From Spisula solida (taxonomy: Eukaryota; Mollusca; Bivalvia; Venerida; Mactridae), in assembly GCA_947247005.1 (NCBI GenBank), contig OX365952.1, forward strand, positions 5,168,501 through 5,232,500: a stretch of DNA of 64,000 nucleotides. The letters are read 5' to 3'. Of the stretch, positions 1-11,644 are shown in pieces; position 1 is the stretch's first letter, and every line of letters starts with the position of its first letter. Under the pieces are notes generated by a model. It was not told where the DNA came from. It made no database searches and saw nothing but the letters and a program-made list of their open reading frames with translations. A program made the translations under genes and the position numbers.

Positions 1-1392
1 ATACCGTATGTTTGACGTATACATACCGTATGTTTGACGCATTATACCGTATGTTTGACGTATTATACCGAATGTTTGGCGTATATTAATTCGTATGTTC
101 AACTAATTATACCATATGTTAGACGAAAAATTATAACGTATGTTTCACGTATTATACCGTATGTTTGACGTATTATGCCGTACGTTAGACGCATTATACC
201 GTATGTTTGACGTATTATACCGTATGTTTGACGCATTATACCGTATGTTTGACGCATTATACCGTATGTTTGACGTATTATACCATATGTTTGACGCATT
301 ATACCGTATGTTTGATGTAATATACCGTATGTGTGTCGTATTATACTGTATGTTTGACGTATTACACCGTATGTTTGACGTATTATACCGTATGTTTGAC
401 GCATTATACCGTATGTTTGACGTATTATACCGTATGTTTGACGTATTATACCGTATGTGTGACGTATTATACTGTATGTTTGACGTAGTATACTGTATGT
501 TTGACGTAGTATACTGTATGTTTGACGTAGTATACTGTATGTTTGACGTAGTATACCGTATGTTTGACGTAGTATACCGTATGTTTGACGTAGTATACTG
601 TATGTTTGACGTATTATACCGTATGTGTGACGTATTATACCGTATGTTTGACGTAGTTTACCGTATGTTTGACGTAGTATACTGTATGTTTGACGTAGTA
701 TACTGTATGTTTGACGTATTATACCGTATGTGTGACGCATTATACCGTATGTTTGACGTAGTATACTGTATGTTTGACGCATTATACCGTATGTTTGACG
801 TATTATACCATATGTTTGACGCATTATACCGTATGTTTGATGTATTATACCGTATGTGTGTCGTATTATACTGTATGTTTGACGTATTACACCGTATGTT
901 TGACGTATTATACCGTATGTTTGACGCATTATACCGTATGTTTGACGTATTATACCGTATGTTTGACGTATTATACCGTATGTGTGTCGTACTATACTGT
1001 ATGTTTGACGTAGTATACTGTATGTTTGACGTAGTATACTGTATGTTTGACGTAGTATACTGTATGTTTGACGTAGTATACCGTATGTTTGACGTAGTAT
1101 ACCGTATGTTTGACGTAGTATACTGTATGTTTGACGTATTATACCGTATGTGTGACGTATTATACCGTATGTATGACGTAGTATACCGTATGTTTGACGT
1201 AGTATACTGTATGTTTGACGTAGTATACTGTATGTTTGACGTATTATACCGTATGTGTGACGCATTATACCGTATGTTTGACGTAGTATACTGTATGTTT
1301 GACGTAGTATACTGTATGTTTGACGTATTATACCGTATGTTTGACGTAGTATACTGTATGTTTGACGTAGTATACCGTATGTTTGACGTACA
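1..1392. repeat. 21-bp minisatellite with 525-bp higher-order repeat
   Basis: About 66 head-to-tail copies of a 21-bp unit (core ATACCGTATGTTTGACGTAT plus one base) run from the window edge to 1392, so the array continues upstream of the window. Variants are CCG/CTG before TATG, TATT/TAGT/CATT after GACG, and GTGTG in place of GTTTG. The variant order repeats: the rare ACCATATG unit lies at 282 and 807 and the GTGTGTCGTA unit at 331 and 856, both exactly 525 bp (25 units) apart. The duplicated block covers about 241-1290. Because 21 is a multiple of 3 and the unit lacks stops in some frames, long ORFs exist on both strands (140-1510 plus; 99-1400 and 658-1404 minus). Their seven-residue repeats are products of the array; I do not call them genes. 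Confidence 0.95.
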
Positions 1393-2236
1393 CCAATCAA
1401 CCAACCAGGACCCGACCCTTCTTGGATTTAGAATTTTGGAATACAGCTCTCAAAGCATATACCTTAACCATACGGACAGGGCGACGATGTTTGGTTGTAT
1501 GTTTGAATAGTTCGGTTCCTTGGATTGGAATAAAGCTATGAAAACATTCCGGGTAACAGGCATATTATCACAGTACAAACAGTTCAATGTCAAGTGTTGT
1601 AATTCATTAAAGATAATACGGGGGTCTATATGTTGGCTTATCAGTAGCGCTATCTCAGAATTACAAAATTCTGTGAAGATAAACATTGTGTGATAATACA
1701 AGAGTCAAGTTCTCGCTGGTTGCCATGATCCTGGTGAAGACTACTCTGTTGCTATCAAATACCAGCCAATGATACGAGCATCAATGATAAAATTTCCATT
1801 GCTTCCACCGATAACAACTCAGATTCTTGCCATATGTTACATAGTATAATGCATACACATCCGTTTGGTTTTAATCCACATGTTTGAACGATTGATTTGT
1901 TTTAGAGCCGTGGGTTATTTTCAATAATACCCAAGTCATTAGTTTTATTTTGCGATAATAACGGTACACGTAGGCGATGTAAGTTGACATTTATTGATGA
2001 GCATGTACTGCTGTAATTAATAATTCTATGAACTCCTGATCAAAGACTTCTTCTCCTAATAATAGTAAAATCTTAACGTTGTCTTAGATGGCTGTTTATC
2101 TATGCAAAATACGAAAACAGTGTGGACTGAACATTCTACATTGTGTATTTTATAAATGAGTAGTGAATGTGTTCATTTTATAAATGGGTCCATAGTTGTA
2201 TAATTTATGTATATTGTTTAGACCATGTCTTAATCG
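1393..2236. other. unassigned single-copy-like DNA
   Basis: I see no coding region, RNA gene or repeat here. Open frames are short and have no recognisable domain. Confidence 0.5.
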
Positions 2237-2294
2237 TGATTGTACAACACTTTAGAAAAAGGGCTGTATAAATGTGGTATAATAATAATAATAG
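2237..2294 (+). mobile_element. LINE/SINE-type 3' tail with (ATA)n end
   Basis: TTGTACAACACTTT, then GGGCTGTATAAATG and a TAATAATAATAATA run, match the layout of many animal LINE and SINE 3' ends: a 'gtaaagcactttg' block, a 'gctataaat' block and a trinucleotide tail. A second copy with the same order is at about 36820-36900. No reverse-transcriptase sequence is attached, so this is at best a 5'-truncated insertion. The family cannot be named from the tail alone. Confidence 0.5.
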
Positions 2295-2476
2295 TACATG
2301 TGCATGCTAGTATAATGCTTCTTGAATATTTTATAATTATTTGATATACATCTCATTGATTTGCACACTTTTATTGTTGTTGGCCATTAAGACGAAACCT
2401 ATACTGTACATGGGTATATTTCCGCGGGTGGAAAGGTTAGTGATTTCTGTATTTCAGACATTCGGCGTGTGGATAT

Positions 2477-2539
2477 ATCGCTGACTTAGAATTAGAAGCT
2501 TGTGTTTCCAAAAGTAAAGAGTAGTTTTCAGACTGTTTG
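2477..2539 (+). mobile_element. Fragment of the CGCTGGCTTAG MITE family
   Basis: ATCGCTGACTTAGAATTAGA is the family terminus, as at 7152, 13666, 18646 and 19373. It is joined directly to the internal segment CTTGTGTTTCC...AGTAGTTTTCAGACTGTTT, which intact copies carry further inside. The copy has therefore lost part of its 5' interior and all of its 3' end. Confidence 0.6.
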
Positions 2540-4838
2540 CACATTATTTACGATCAGCTCATAATTCGCTCCTTCACTCGTGTCCACTGAATGCTGCGTG
2601 TTAGCCTAACGTTACAACACAACAAATATTCAAATACTGTCACTCAAAATCTACCTACGCGTGAGTCAACCATTGAATGAACAATCCCTTTCCCTATCTT
2701 CAGATTTGGACCAAAAAGGTAAATTTCCGGTCATATTTTTTTAATGGCTTGTACTGTTTGTCTGGGAGTAAACTGATCGGCTTTTCATGTACTTTTTTAG
2801 TAGATCTAAATATCAGAAATTATGTACCTCTGTCTCATAATTTCGTGCCTTCTCCTGAAATTCGTGCCTGGTTTATTTCAGCTCTAATATATGCGCTACG
2901 TTGTATTTTTACTAAAATAACCCCAAATAATATTCACACAAATGGCCTGTATCAATTGGGGCAGTCATTTTGGACGACTCGTCATTGTTGTCACCTTGAC
3001 GACGAGGAACAATACGGGTATTGCTAATTCCAATTGGGATTCTTCAACTGGTGTTGATTGTTTTGCATACCATTTTTATTTCGCATTTTATTTAGCGCCA
3101 CAGTTTATTACACTCAAGATGAAAACAGATTATGATGAGTACTTCTCCAAATTTATTCAATATAAACACAAATACAAAAATTTACTCCATGGGGCCCCAG
3201 TACAGACAAGTTTTTAAGGAGGCACGGATTTCATGGTTACCAGTCAACAGGATTCAGAGCACCGACCTAAACATACAAAAGCAATAATTTTATGTATTTT
3301 CATAATCATTTTGTCATAGTTCTTGTTTTTATTTGTTAAGTTAACAATTTTTCTTCCGAGTTTGGTGAAGATAATATTTGAATTAATATGCGCGAGTACG
3401 CATGCGCCGATGAAACTGTAAAGAGGCACGGATATACGAGACAGCAGCATACATTTTTCAATCTCCTTATATACAGACAATCGTTCCGAGATTTATTTCT
3501 GATTATTAAGCATTTTGTTAGATTTGTATGAAAACATAAAACAGAAATCGTGCGATTTTGTCGGCTTAAAACGTATTGATAATGACACCAGCGCTTAAAA
3601 TATTAAACCGAAGTAATGTTGCCTAGCAACTTGTACAATCCATATGGGGCTTACGCGAATTCAATTCCTTTAAATCACAAAAATGATGTACGTTTTTTCC
3701 TTCAGACTCAGGTGTGGTTGGCAACAATATCACATGAATCGTCTTTCATAATAATTAAATGGCCATACGTTTCAATCATGTGACCTCATCAATCATACGA
3801 TTGTCTTAAAATGATCTTAAGGTAGCATAGTTCAATCTACAGTGTGTGTCTGTCTATGTGTGTGTGGGATGAGGGCGGGGGTCTGCGTATTTTTTCAAAC
3901 ATGAATTATTTTTTTACTTCAAAATAATATTTATTGGGAGCAGTTTTAAAAAAGAATACTAGTTATTGCTTTGCATATTTAACATGGCATCCTTGAATGT
4001 CCGTGCTTATCTGTTGTCCAATCAGGGTTGCTATTTAACGAAGCAACACACTCTTACGGTACAAGAGAACACACGGGTATTAATTAGCGACAGGTCAAAT
4101 GTGCTCAGCTCTAAATTCATTTTCAGACATGTTGTCCGTTCAACCAACTGTACAATGCACCCGTCATGTACCGCCACTAAAACGCCTCATTTACACTCAC
4201 CAATCAATCGTAACGATTTGTATTTTTTAATCAGGACAAGCTTACACTCAACATTCTGAAGTAGCTATCGGCAAAACACGTAGTTACCGTGGTCTAATTA
4301 TTGACAGAAATTCTGGTTAGTCGGTGATGTTAACCTTAAAAGTACGGAGTGAGTGATGATTAAAATAGGATTATCACAGTTGTTAGTACAGAAAATATGC
4401 CTCAGGGCCAATTAGTGATGCTGGTAAGGTACTCCGTGTCATCGACATTTATACCACAAAAGAGTGTACGTACTAAAGTACTTATTATATCTGTTTAATT
4501 TTGAACAATATCTGATAGTTTGTGTACATTTTGAGCTTGCCATTTTCATGAACTCCAAATTCCTTGAAATTACGTCCCTACGAAATGGTCTTTTTTACCC
4601 AAACCACGAAACTTTGTCCCTTTGAAATTAAATGATTTATTAGTTTTATTTGTTTGTGGGTTTTCAACCGTTGTTTGATCAAATACGGTGAAAGATTGAC
4701 CTAACCTATGCTGGCTGACGACTGACCCGTGCAACAACGACATAACCCCATAATATGCGTTTTAAATATGCCGTCATTTTGCTAGAACAACATTTGTGAC
4801 GTCTTTTTCTTGTGCAGCACCAGAAAGAATGACACAAT
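2540..4838. other. no gene recognised
   Basis: Contains open frames of 78-116 codons (for example 2677-3027 and 3966-4259) with no recognisable domain, no supporting splice context and AT-driven composition. GGCACGGAT occurs twice (3221 and 3424). A short TG/TC-rich run lies at 3841-3867. I see nothing else I can support. Confidence 0.45.
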
Positions 4839-4840
4839 AA

Positions 4841-5052
4841 AGCCTAGGTCCCACTGAGGAATTCCACATCGGTGATATTCTCCCGATACCACTCGATTCA
4901 TCATATTTCCTTCCGATATCACAAACTGTCTCATGACTTCCCCCGAAGCCTCCCCTAGACAACGAGAAACTTGTTTCCGATGTCCTGATAGCTGATTATT
5001 TTAAATCGGGAGTACATCGCCGAGTCAAAAAATGCTCAGTGGGACCTAGGCT
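4841..5052. mobile_element. TA-flanked MITE, AAGCCTAGGTCCCACTGAG family, copy 1
   Basis: The left end AAGCCTAGGTCCCACTGAG is answered on the right by CTCAGTGGGACCTAGGCTT, a near-perfect terminal inverted repeat. A TA dinucleotide lies immediately outside each end, fitting TA target duplication as in Tc1/mariner-type elements. The element is about 212 bp, too short for a transposase, so it is non-autonomous. A second copy in the opposite orientation lies at 38705-38919. The minus-strand open frame over 4774-4962 and the plus-strand frame over 38741-38956 share the peptide SHETVCDIGR only because the two DNAs are homologous. Confidence 0.85.
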
Positions 5053-5055
5053 TTA

Positions 5056-7150
5056 AATTACCAACCACACCGATAATGCACTATTGCAAGTTCTCGATAG
5101 TATTGTCCTGATGAATTATGCATTGGCCTCTTTTCAGTGTGTGCCTCGTGGCACCCGCGCCATAATGACAAAACCAAAAAAAACACGACAACACATAATG
5201 CCAGTTCAAGTATTTTCGTTGTGGTATGTGCTTCAGAACAACAGAACGAAGTTGGAAAATCAGTCACCATACACCATTACTCAATTATTGTTCTTCCATA
5301 ATATATTGTACATTGCATTTTAATTTTTATCTTACGTTTGTTGTTTTTATATCACCTTTCTAGTTGTGTAGTATTTTTGTCGGTACGATCGACATTAATA
5401 TATTTATCTTGAACCATTGTGTACTTATTTGACCTACTTCATGTCTTTCATCAAAACAACTCTCTGACAATATCTACAAGGAGGTAGTTGTTTATTAGTG
5501 TGTATATATTTTTACGTAAAATGTATATTTCTATTGCTTCACCTCAAATTTAAGGGTAACTCAATTATGCTTAATTTGTCATAATTCCTGCTCTTCTTTT
5601 CGTTCACTGTCTTCACTATCGGGGTGGTCATAGCGATATAAGAAGCAGTCCTCGTGTGGTCATCCTTCTTGCCATGGAACTTCTTATCTAGGGTGGTTGA
5701 AAGTGGTCATATATGTTTTCTTGTTAGTTCGTACAGGTGGGATTACTGGAGTATGTGCTCTGTTATCTGGTGTGTCGCATCACATGGGCACGTTGGTGTT
5801 TCAGACAGGGAATATGAATTATACTATCTTTACAAGTTTATTGCATGTAAACATTCTGGTCCATACACTTATGAGTCACCTACTTTCTTAAAACGTCCTC
5901 TCACTCGAAGAAAACAATATACGGTAACTAGCTCAACTGACTTTCGTCCGTATACGTATTTTAATTTTTTAAAAAGATATACGCCGCCTCCCCCATATAG
6001 ATGTAACTATATAACCCGTCGTTTATAGACTATAGTGTATGTATGATACAGGGGATCGATGTTCAATCAGTATTTCGTAACATAATTACACTACCGTAAA
6101 TACTCGCATATGAGTCGATCCGGATTATTAGACGCATGTTCGTACCGGTAAATTCGGATTTTAGCATATAACATTGTTTAAAAGCAAGGTCGCATTATAA
6201 GCTCGGTATATAGATGCACGTTGTTAGTATTCCCCTACATGGCGCTAAACATAAGACAATAAACACTGACTTCACATCGCTCACGCATTGGGGTGTCGCT
6301 AAATATCATTAGTAGTAAAGTGTCGAGATTTATTAGTAGAATGATAAGTGTGTAAGACCCATTTCACGACTGACCCTTTATAAGTACTCGTAGAAAGTGG
6401 CACACCTATACCAAGTACTAACATTAGTCACAACTAGAATGGTCAGCGTGTGAAATAGTAATTAACACACTTGGCAGTTTCATTTAATTGGCACTGTACT
6501 GGAATAATTGAATACTATGCTATTAATTATCAAATCGTCTTATTTTAGTTCCGCTATTAGTTGTCCTACTGAACGCTATAATCATCATTGTTTATTGGCG
6601 AGAGAAAAAATCCATTGGCAAATCTAGGATAATCTGTTATTTTCCTGATGAATACTCACTTTAGAACAGTGATTGATATTTATGGGTTGGCTAATTGTTT
6701 GATGAGAGTCTGATAATTGTCCCTGGTTACCATTAGTATATTGTGAACAGGAAACAGAGGAGGATTAATTGAACATATGGTGCGGGATTTAATATAAGGT
6801 GCATCACAACACCATGTATTTCAACGATGAATTGTTTTGTCTTAGTATAATTGCGCCGTTTTTGTCATATAAAGTAAACATTTGACTTTTTAAATGTTTT
6901 TATGCAACTAAGTATCAATCAGTTCTGACTAGCGGCTCCTGCATGCAATAGACAACTTCTTCACATCTGATGAACCGTAGCTAGTCATTGCCCTCCGCGG
7001 ATATTGAACCCCAACTCATACGGATTCGATTCATACAGGGTATATTTATTAAACGATGTTTAATATATACAATGTCGTTCTAAATAGTCGATTCTTAACT
7101 GATTCAACATCTGTCGAATGTACACATCCATTAGAGGGCGAGATTGAAAC
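5056..7150. other. no gene recognised
   Basis: The longest frame (5654-6028, 124 codons, plus) has no signal peptide, domain or repeat that I recognise, and a second long frame overlaps it. Near 6092 a CCGTAAATACTCGCATATGA stretch resembles one end of a dispersed animal MITE, but I find no opposing end. Nothing further can be supported. Confidence 0.4.
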
Positions 7151-7151
7151 A

Positions 7152-7488
7152 TCGCTGGCTTAAAATTAGAAGGTCGTAAGTACAAAATCAATATTAGGAA
7201 AAAAACTACTGTTATAAATACTGTAGCGCACAGACAATCCAAAGGCACACAGAAACGACGGCAGCGCCTAGCCATCCAAGAGTCAGACAAAGAACGATAT
7301 ATCCACATCCCCAAAAAGTGGATATCCTATGCAAGCCTGTATACTCACTCCCTCCGCAATGAACGACCCACGGTGGACTTCGAATTATGTGCATAATTAA
7401 CCATAAAGGGAGGTAATTATAAATTTTAACTACACTGAAGTATAATGTCGTAAGAAGTACTTACGACCTTCTAATTCTAAGCCAGCGA
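7152..7488. mobile_element. CGCTGGCTTAG MITE, with a second repeat nested inside
   Basis: TCGCTGGCTTAAAATTAGAA with GGTCGTAAGTAC at the left is answered by GTACTTACGACC with TTCTAATTCTAAGCCAGCGA at the right, giving inverted termini of about 33 bp. The interior differs from the copies at 13666 and 18646. Bases 7214-7417 instead match, in reverse, 43992-44195 and partly 56180-56265, so another repeat has inserted into the MITE. The minus-strand open frame here (7060-7314) crosses the MITE boundary and is not a supported gene. Confidence 0.8.
7214..7417 (-). repeat. Dispersed repeat 'TGTCTGACTCTTG', copy a (nested)
   Basis: Read on the minus strand it begins ATAATTACCTCCCTTTATGG, continues through TCTTTGTCTGACTCTTGG and CGTCGTTTCTGTGTG, and ends at GTGCGCTACAGTATTTATAA. 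The same blocks in the same order lie at 43992-44195 (plus) and, shortened, at 56180-56265 (plus). I see no terminal inverted repeats and cannot assign a class. It lies wholly inside the MITE at 7152-7488. Confidence 0.7.
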
Positions 7489-7626
7489 CATATGTCTTTC
7501 GGATGAGACTTTTAAACCAAGGACGGTTCCATGTATGAAGCGTTATATCGACACGTAAAATAACCAATGGTACACATAGTACCAATACGTCTTCTGTAAC
7601 AGACATTGTCCTAAACAATCAACATT

Positions 7627-8275
7627 GGGGGGGGGGGGGGGGGGGGGGCAACTATTTGGGAAGGGGGGGGGGGGGGTTTATTATAAGCTATGGTGAAAGT
7701 TTGTGTTTATTTTCACTAAGGTAAGGTATATCTACTTATCTGTTTGCTTGTGAAAATACCAGGTAAAAAATGAACCCTATCATAAACTAGTATTGTAAGT
7801 AGGGGGGGTCCGGGGGCATGCTCCCCCGGGATTTTTTTTTAAAACATTGGATCAATCTGGTGCGTTCTGAGATAATTTTTTGGTAAGATCAATCAAAATT
7901 AAGTCCTTATTTTGTAAATATGTTTTACTAATTATTGAACAGATGCCCGAATTATGAGAGTTTTAGTGGTTTAGTAAGGGAATTTAACATAGCAATGACA
8001 AAGTTTAAAAGCAATATAGGAGCTGGTGCAAACCTTACCGTACAATGTATTTCTGTAGTCCTTGTAGCTCTTTTCAACAGTTACGTGATCGGGTGATAAC
8101 ATATTTCATAGATTAAAATCATTTTAACTTTTTAACCAATGATAAAAGGCAAATTAACTTTTTACAAGACCATTTTAGGCGGAAAATTATGAATATGGTC
8201 TGAACTATTGGGGGGGGGGGGGGGGGGCAAATGATATGTTGGCCCCCCCCCTGCCCCCCCTTCTCCTACGCCCAT
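7627..8275. repeat. Element bounded by G runs and C runs
   Basis: Homopolymer G runs lie at 7627-7648 (22 G), 7663-7676 (14 G) and 8210-8227 (18 G). C runs follow at 8243-8251 and 8254-8260, before TTCTCCTACGCCCATGATC. At 7810-7829 a GC-rich hairpin (CCGGGGG / CCCCCGG around CATGCT) is followed by a T run. The left end (TTGGGGG...) and right end (...CCCCC) are roughly inverted, so this may be one element or two adjacent ones. The G tracts could form G-quadruplexes and may be mis-sized by assembly. No coding potential seen. Confidence 0.5.
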
Positions 8276-8920
8276 GATCTGATATGTCTTAACATAATTT
8301 GTGGGCGTACCATAAAAGAATAAACCATCCGCGTTTTGTCGTGATACGTTTATCTAGGAAAATCAAAGACAAATTAAAATTTCCAAATATGGAAACGTTA
8401 CAAAGTACATCCAAAACGACTGATTTGTCGTTTATGACTACCAGTATATCGGATACTAATTAAGTGAAACAAAGAAATCTAATTGTCTAGAAGACAAATG
8501 GAATTGCGTTGATGCACCAAATGGGTGCAGACAAAACATACAGCAAGACATAGAACAAAGTCATATGTCGACACAAACATTACTGCGAAATGTCGAACAT
8601 TATATCCATGCACGTTATGTTTATTTTATGGTATAACTTATTTTAATGTACTTGTGATGAAATTTATAGAAACACAAATGCAAAACAGCTCATTTTTTTC
8701 TTATGGATCACAATTAACGATCGTAACCTTCCACCAAGACTGCATTCAAACGTACATTGTAACGCGGCATAGTAAACTGTACATGTGCTCCTAGACATTC
8801 CGAAATGGAGAATGTGGAGGGTAGTATCGATAGTCATGAGCTGCACGCTGGATATTTTGTTTTAAGTATGCAGTTTTATGATCATGATCGAAATATACTG
8901 CTGCTAGGCCTTTACCTAAG
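8276..8920. other. no gene recognised
   Basis: Only short ORFs without recognisable features (for example 8525-8794). I see no repeat here. Confidence 0.4.
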
Positions 8921-9143
8921 AATCCGGTGATTACTGAAGAAAATCCGGTAATTACCGAAGTGAAACCGGTGAAAACCGAAGTGAAACCGATGATAAACAA
9001 AATGAAACTGGTGAAAACCGATGATAACCGAAGTGAAACTGATGAAAACCAAACTGAAACCGGTGATAACCAAACTGAAACCGGTGATAAACGAAGTGAA
9101 ACCGGTGATGAACGAAGTGCAACTGGTGATTATAGAAGAAAAG
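8921..9143. repeat. 21-bp minisatellite (GAAACCGGTGATAACCAAACT)
   Basis: About 10 diverged copies of a 21-bp unit with core GAAACCGGTGATAACCAAAC. Variants alternate GAAGTG/CAAACT and GATAACC/GAAAACC. As in the array at 1-1392, the period is a multiple of 3, so several frames stay open on both strands with seven-residue repeats (ETGDNQT-like on plus). The two 21-bp arrays share no sequence. Confidence 0.85.
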
Positions 9144-10237
9144 TCGCGAACTAATGTCTCTATTCATTATCGTCCTACTATTCCAATCCATAACGTGGAC
9201 ATGAGGTTACAAACGACCTCATACATTCTATGGTTCAATTACATGTCGATATGTGTGTTAAATCGTGTTTATTCACAGTTTGGTTCTTATTACTCTGCCT
9301 TAATCATCTACGATATTTGGACATTGACAAAGTTCATCGTCTATTATTAATAAATGAACAACGTGAATAGATTGATACCCTTGTCGTCCGAGATAATCCG
9401 AATGATAGAAGATACGTATAAGATCAATTCTAATCATACAAGTTGCTCCTATCTGCCAACTGCATTGGTTTGGATATAAATTAATCATCGGAATATTGAG
9501 AGGCATCAGTGGATCTGTGGAAGACACATGCATTATAGTTTGATGGGGGACATCTCGTGTTAAACGCTGTCTTTACAAATGACTGAGAACTACAGGAAAT
9601 TGATTCGTCTATTTTTTGTTGTGGAACGTTTTCTGTTCTTCAGTTTTCATTATTTTTGACAGGATTTATTTGGCTTGTTTTGACAGTTCTACAAACTGCA
9701 TTCAGTAAATTAACCGGTCATTGTTATCTTTGCTTCTAAAAAATCCATTTATGTCTGAGTGCGCTTTGACAAATTATCGATATGTTGTATTCAACGTATT
9801 CACCGTTCTACTGAAGATCTAGACATACTCAGTCAGACCTACTTAGACATGCTTAACTTGAGAATGTGTCCTGGAACTTGGTCAAATAATCTGCCTCGAG
9901 AGAGTGATCACGATTGCATACATTTCGGCTGTTATTCGATCTGCTGTTAAACCGCTAACAGCACTCTATAATAGCTACCACACAATAATGATGCCACGAG
10001 TTACAGCACAGATGAAATACATAAATTTATGACGTCAGCTTTTCTTCATTATCTTCAGCGCTTCGTCTAGTCTTCGTCGTTTTACATTTTGCACCACCAA
10101 ACTTTGACAGCAAATGATAGCAGCGGGATGGATAATGTAATCAGGCTAAGAGAGGGAAATTGAAAAACCTGATACCCCTACTTAGCTTGTCACTTTGTAT
10201 AACACAGTCTTAAGGCAAATGACGTTACTTAAAACCA
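9144..10237. other. no gene recognised
   Basis: Short ORFs only. I see no inverted repeats, arrays or RNA genes. Confidence 0.4.
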
Positions 10238-10412
10238 AGCTTTTCGACAGCTTGGACATGGGAGGATCGTAACTTGTTTAGTTGGACATTGTGACTTTTA
10301 TGCTGTTTATGCTTTCTTTGCTCGGCTGGTTTAGGTGAGCATTGTGCCTTGTATGTTTTCCTTGCTCGGCTGGTTAGACTGAGTGATGCCTTGCCTGTCT
10401 GACTTAATTTTT
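10238..10412 (+). mobile_element. Dispersed GCTCGGCTG/CTTCCCTGTCCGAT family, copy 1
   Basis: Carries the 5' hairpin sub-motif (AGCTTTTCGACAGCTTGGAC) and two rounds of the 3' module TTGCTCGGCTGGTT...TGCCTTG. Other copies lie at 21647, 24735, 34908, 41050 (minus), 51556, 54941, 59245, 60965 (minus) and 63565. I see no clear termini and cannot assign the family to a class. Confidence 0.6.
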
Positions 10413-10687
10413 TTGCCTAATATCTAAACAAAGTCTTTTAGAATCGACATAAAAAAGTAACGTAAGAAATGTTCCTATCGGTGAAAACATTAATATTTCG
10501 TTGTAATTGGTATATGCTGAGAGATGTAATATGTCTTTGTCACATTATCCCCGAAAACAAGAAATATGTCGTAATTGACGTCACGAAATTTCTAAACTTT
10601 CAGTTCAATATCTAAAATTCGATTGGTGAAATAATCACCAAATTTCAACTAATGAAATAACGAAAGAGAATTTCATGTAGTTTGAAG

Positions 10688-10821
10688 CACAGGTATCTGT
10701 ATCATTAATGAAGTTTCAAAAAATATCTATATTTAAAAAAATATATGATATGTGATAATATAAATTTTATAAAAAAATAAAAACATTGTTTTACCGTTTA
10801 TCAATTATACAGTTACCTGTG
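10688..10821. mobile_element. hAT-like MITE (CACAGGTAACTGTATCATTGA), copy 1, with 8-bp TSD
   Basis: CACAGGTATCTGTATCATTA at the left pairs with ATACAGTTACCTGTG at the right. It is flanked by a perfect 8-bp direct repeat GTTTGAAG (10680-10687 and 10822-10829), the target-site duplication length of hAT elements. At 134 bp this is the shortest of three copies; the others are 25246-25796 and 37835-38377. No transposase sequence. Confidence 0.85.
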
Positions 10822-11277
10822 GTTTGAAGCTATCAAAAGAGAAAGAAACAGTGCGGCAAGTTCCTTTGAAGGTCTAAAAGATCATCGTTAGAGTGTAGAA
10901 GTATTTACGTGACAGAAAAGCTATTATCTTAGCACATAATTTATATGACTAAGTGTTTCCGTCGACTGCCAACACTTTCTTCCTAACTGATACTCTAGAT
11001 CAATAACATTAGTTATGAACTTTGCCTCTGCCAGGGAAGCCCATTAGCTGTTTTAATGTGAATTTATGAAGGGGAACTTGCTCATGGTTTCTTTCTTCAT
11101 CCACAATGATGAATGTCTTCTCCTCTGAATACTTGATGGACTCCAGATATAAATGCCCGTATAAAGGACGGAATATTAATTAAATAATCACGTGTTGCGA
11201 CAATAAGCCGTACTTTTGTGACTTTTCATTAGCCTTTGATATTTCTTATAGTTTAGCTTTTATCTATTCAAGCTAAA

Positions 11278-11293
11278 GGGGGGGGGGGGGGGG
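11278..11293 (+). repeat. 16-bp poly-G tract
   Basis: An uninterrupted run of 16 G immediately upstream of the 57-58-bp array. Its length is likely to be unreliable in assembly. Confidence 0.9.
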
Positions 11294-11605
11294 TTCCACC
11301 TCACAGAACGACGTTTGCCTCTTTTACTATTGTCTCGTTCTTTCGTTGTGGCGCCCCGCACAAAAACTACGTTTTCCACTTTTGGTATTGTCTCGTTCTG
11401 TCGTTCTGGCGCCCAATACAAACCATGTTTTTCACCTTTGGTGTTGTCTCGTTCTTTCGCTCTGGTGCCCTGCACAAAACTACGTTTTCCTTGTTTTTGT
11501 ATTGTCTCGATCTGTCGTTCTAGTATCCTGCACGAAACGACGTTTGCCTCTTTCGGCGTCGTCTCATTCTGCAGTTTTGCCGTCTTTGCACGTGTAATGA
11601 CATAA
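11294..11605. repeat. 57-58-bp minisatellite (TGTCTCGTTCTGTCGTTCTGG)
   Basis: About five copies. TGTCTC (or CGTCTC) marks recur at 11331, 11389, 11445, 11503 and 11560, spaced 56-58 bp. Each unit holds TCGTTCTGGCGCCC, CTGCACAAAACTACGTTTTC and a T-rich link. Spacing is not a strict multiple of 3. The open frames here (11315-11605 plus, 11260-11475 minus) follow the repeat, and I do not treat them as genes. Confidence 0.85.
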
Positions 11606-11644
11606 CGAAGAATACAACGCGAGAGAACTAGAACGCTCGTTATA

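Noticed and set aside
140..1510. 456-codon plus ORF with MFDVLYR repeats as a membrane or repeat protein
   Set aside because: It is the 21-bp array read in frame; the opposite strand is equally open and the last residues simply run into unique DNA.
5654..6028. 124-codon plus ORF as a small gene
   Set aside because: No domain, a second long frame overlaps it and no splice or promoter context was recognised.
6092..6180. MITE starting CCGTAAATACTCGC
   Set aside because: Only one end could be found.
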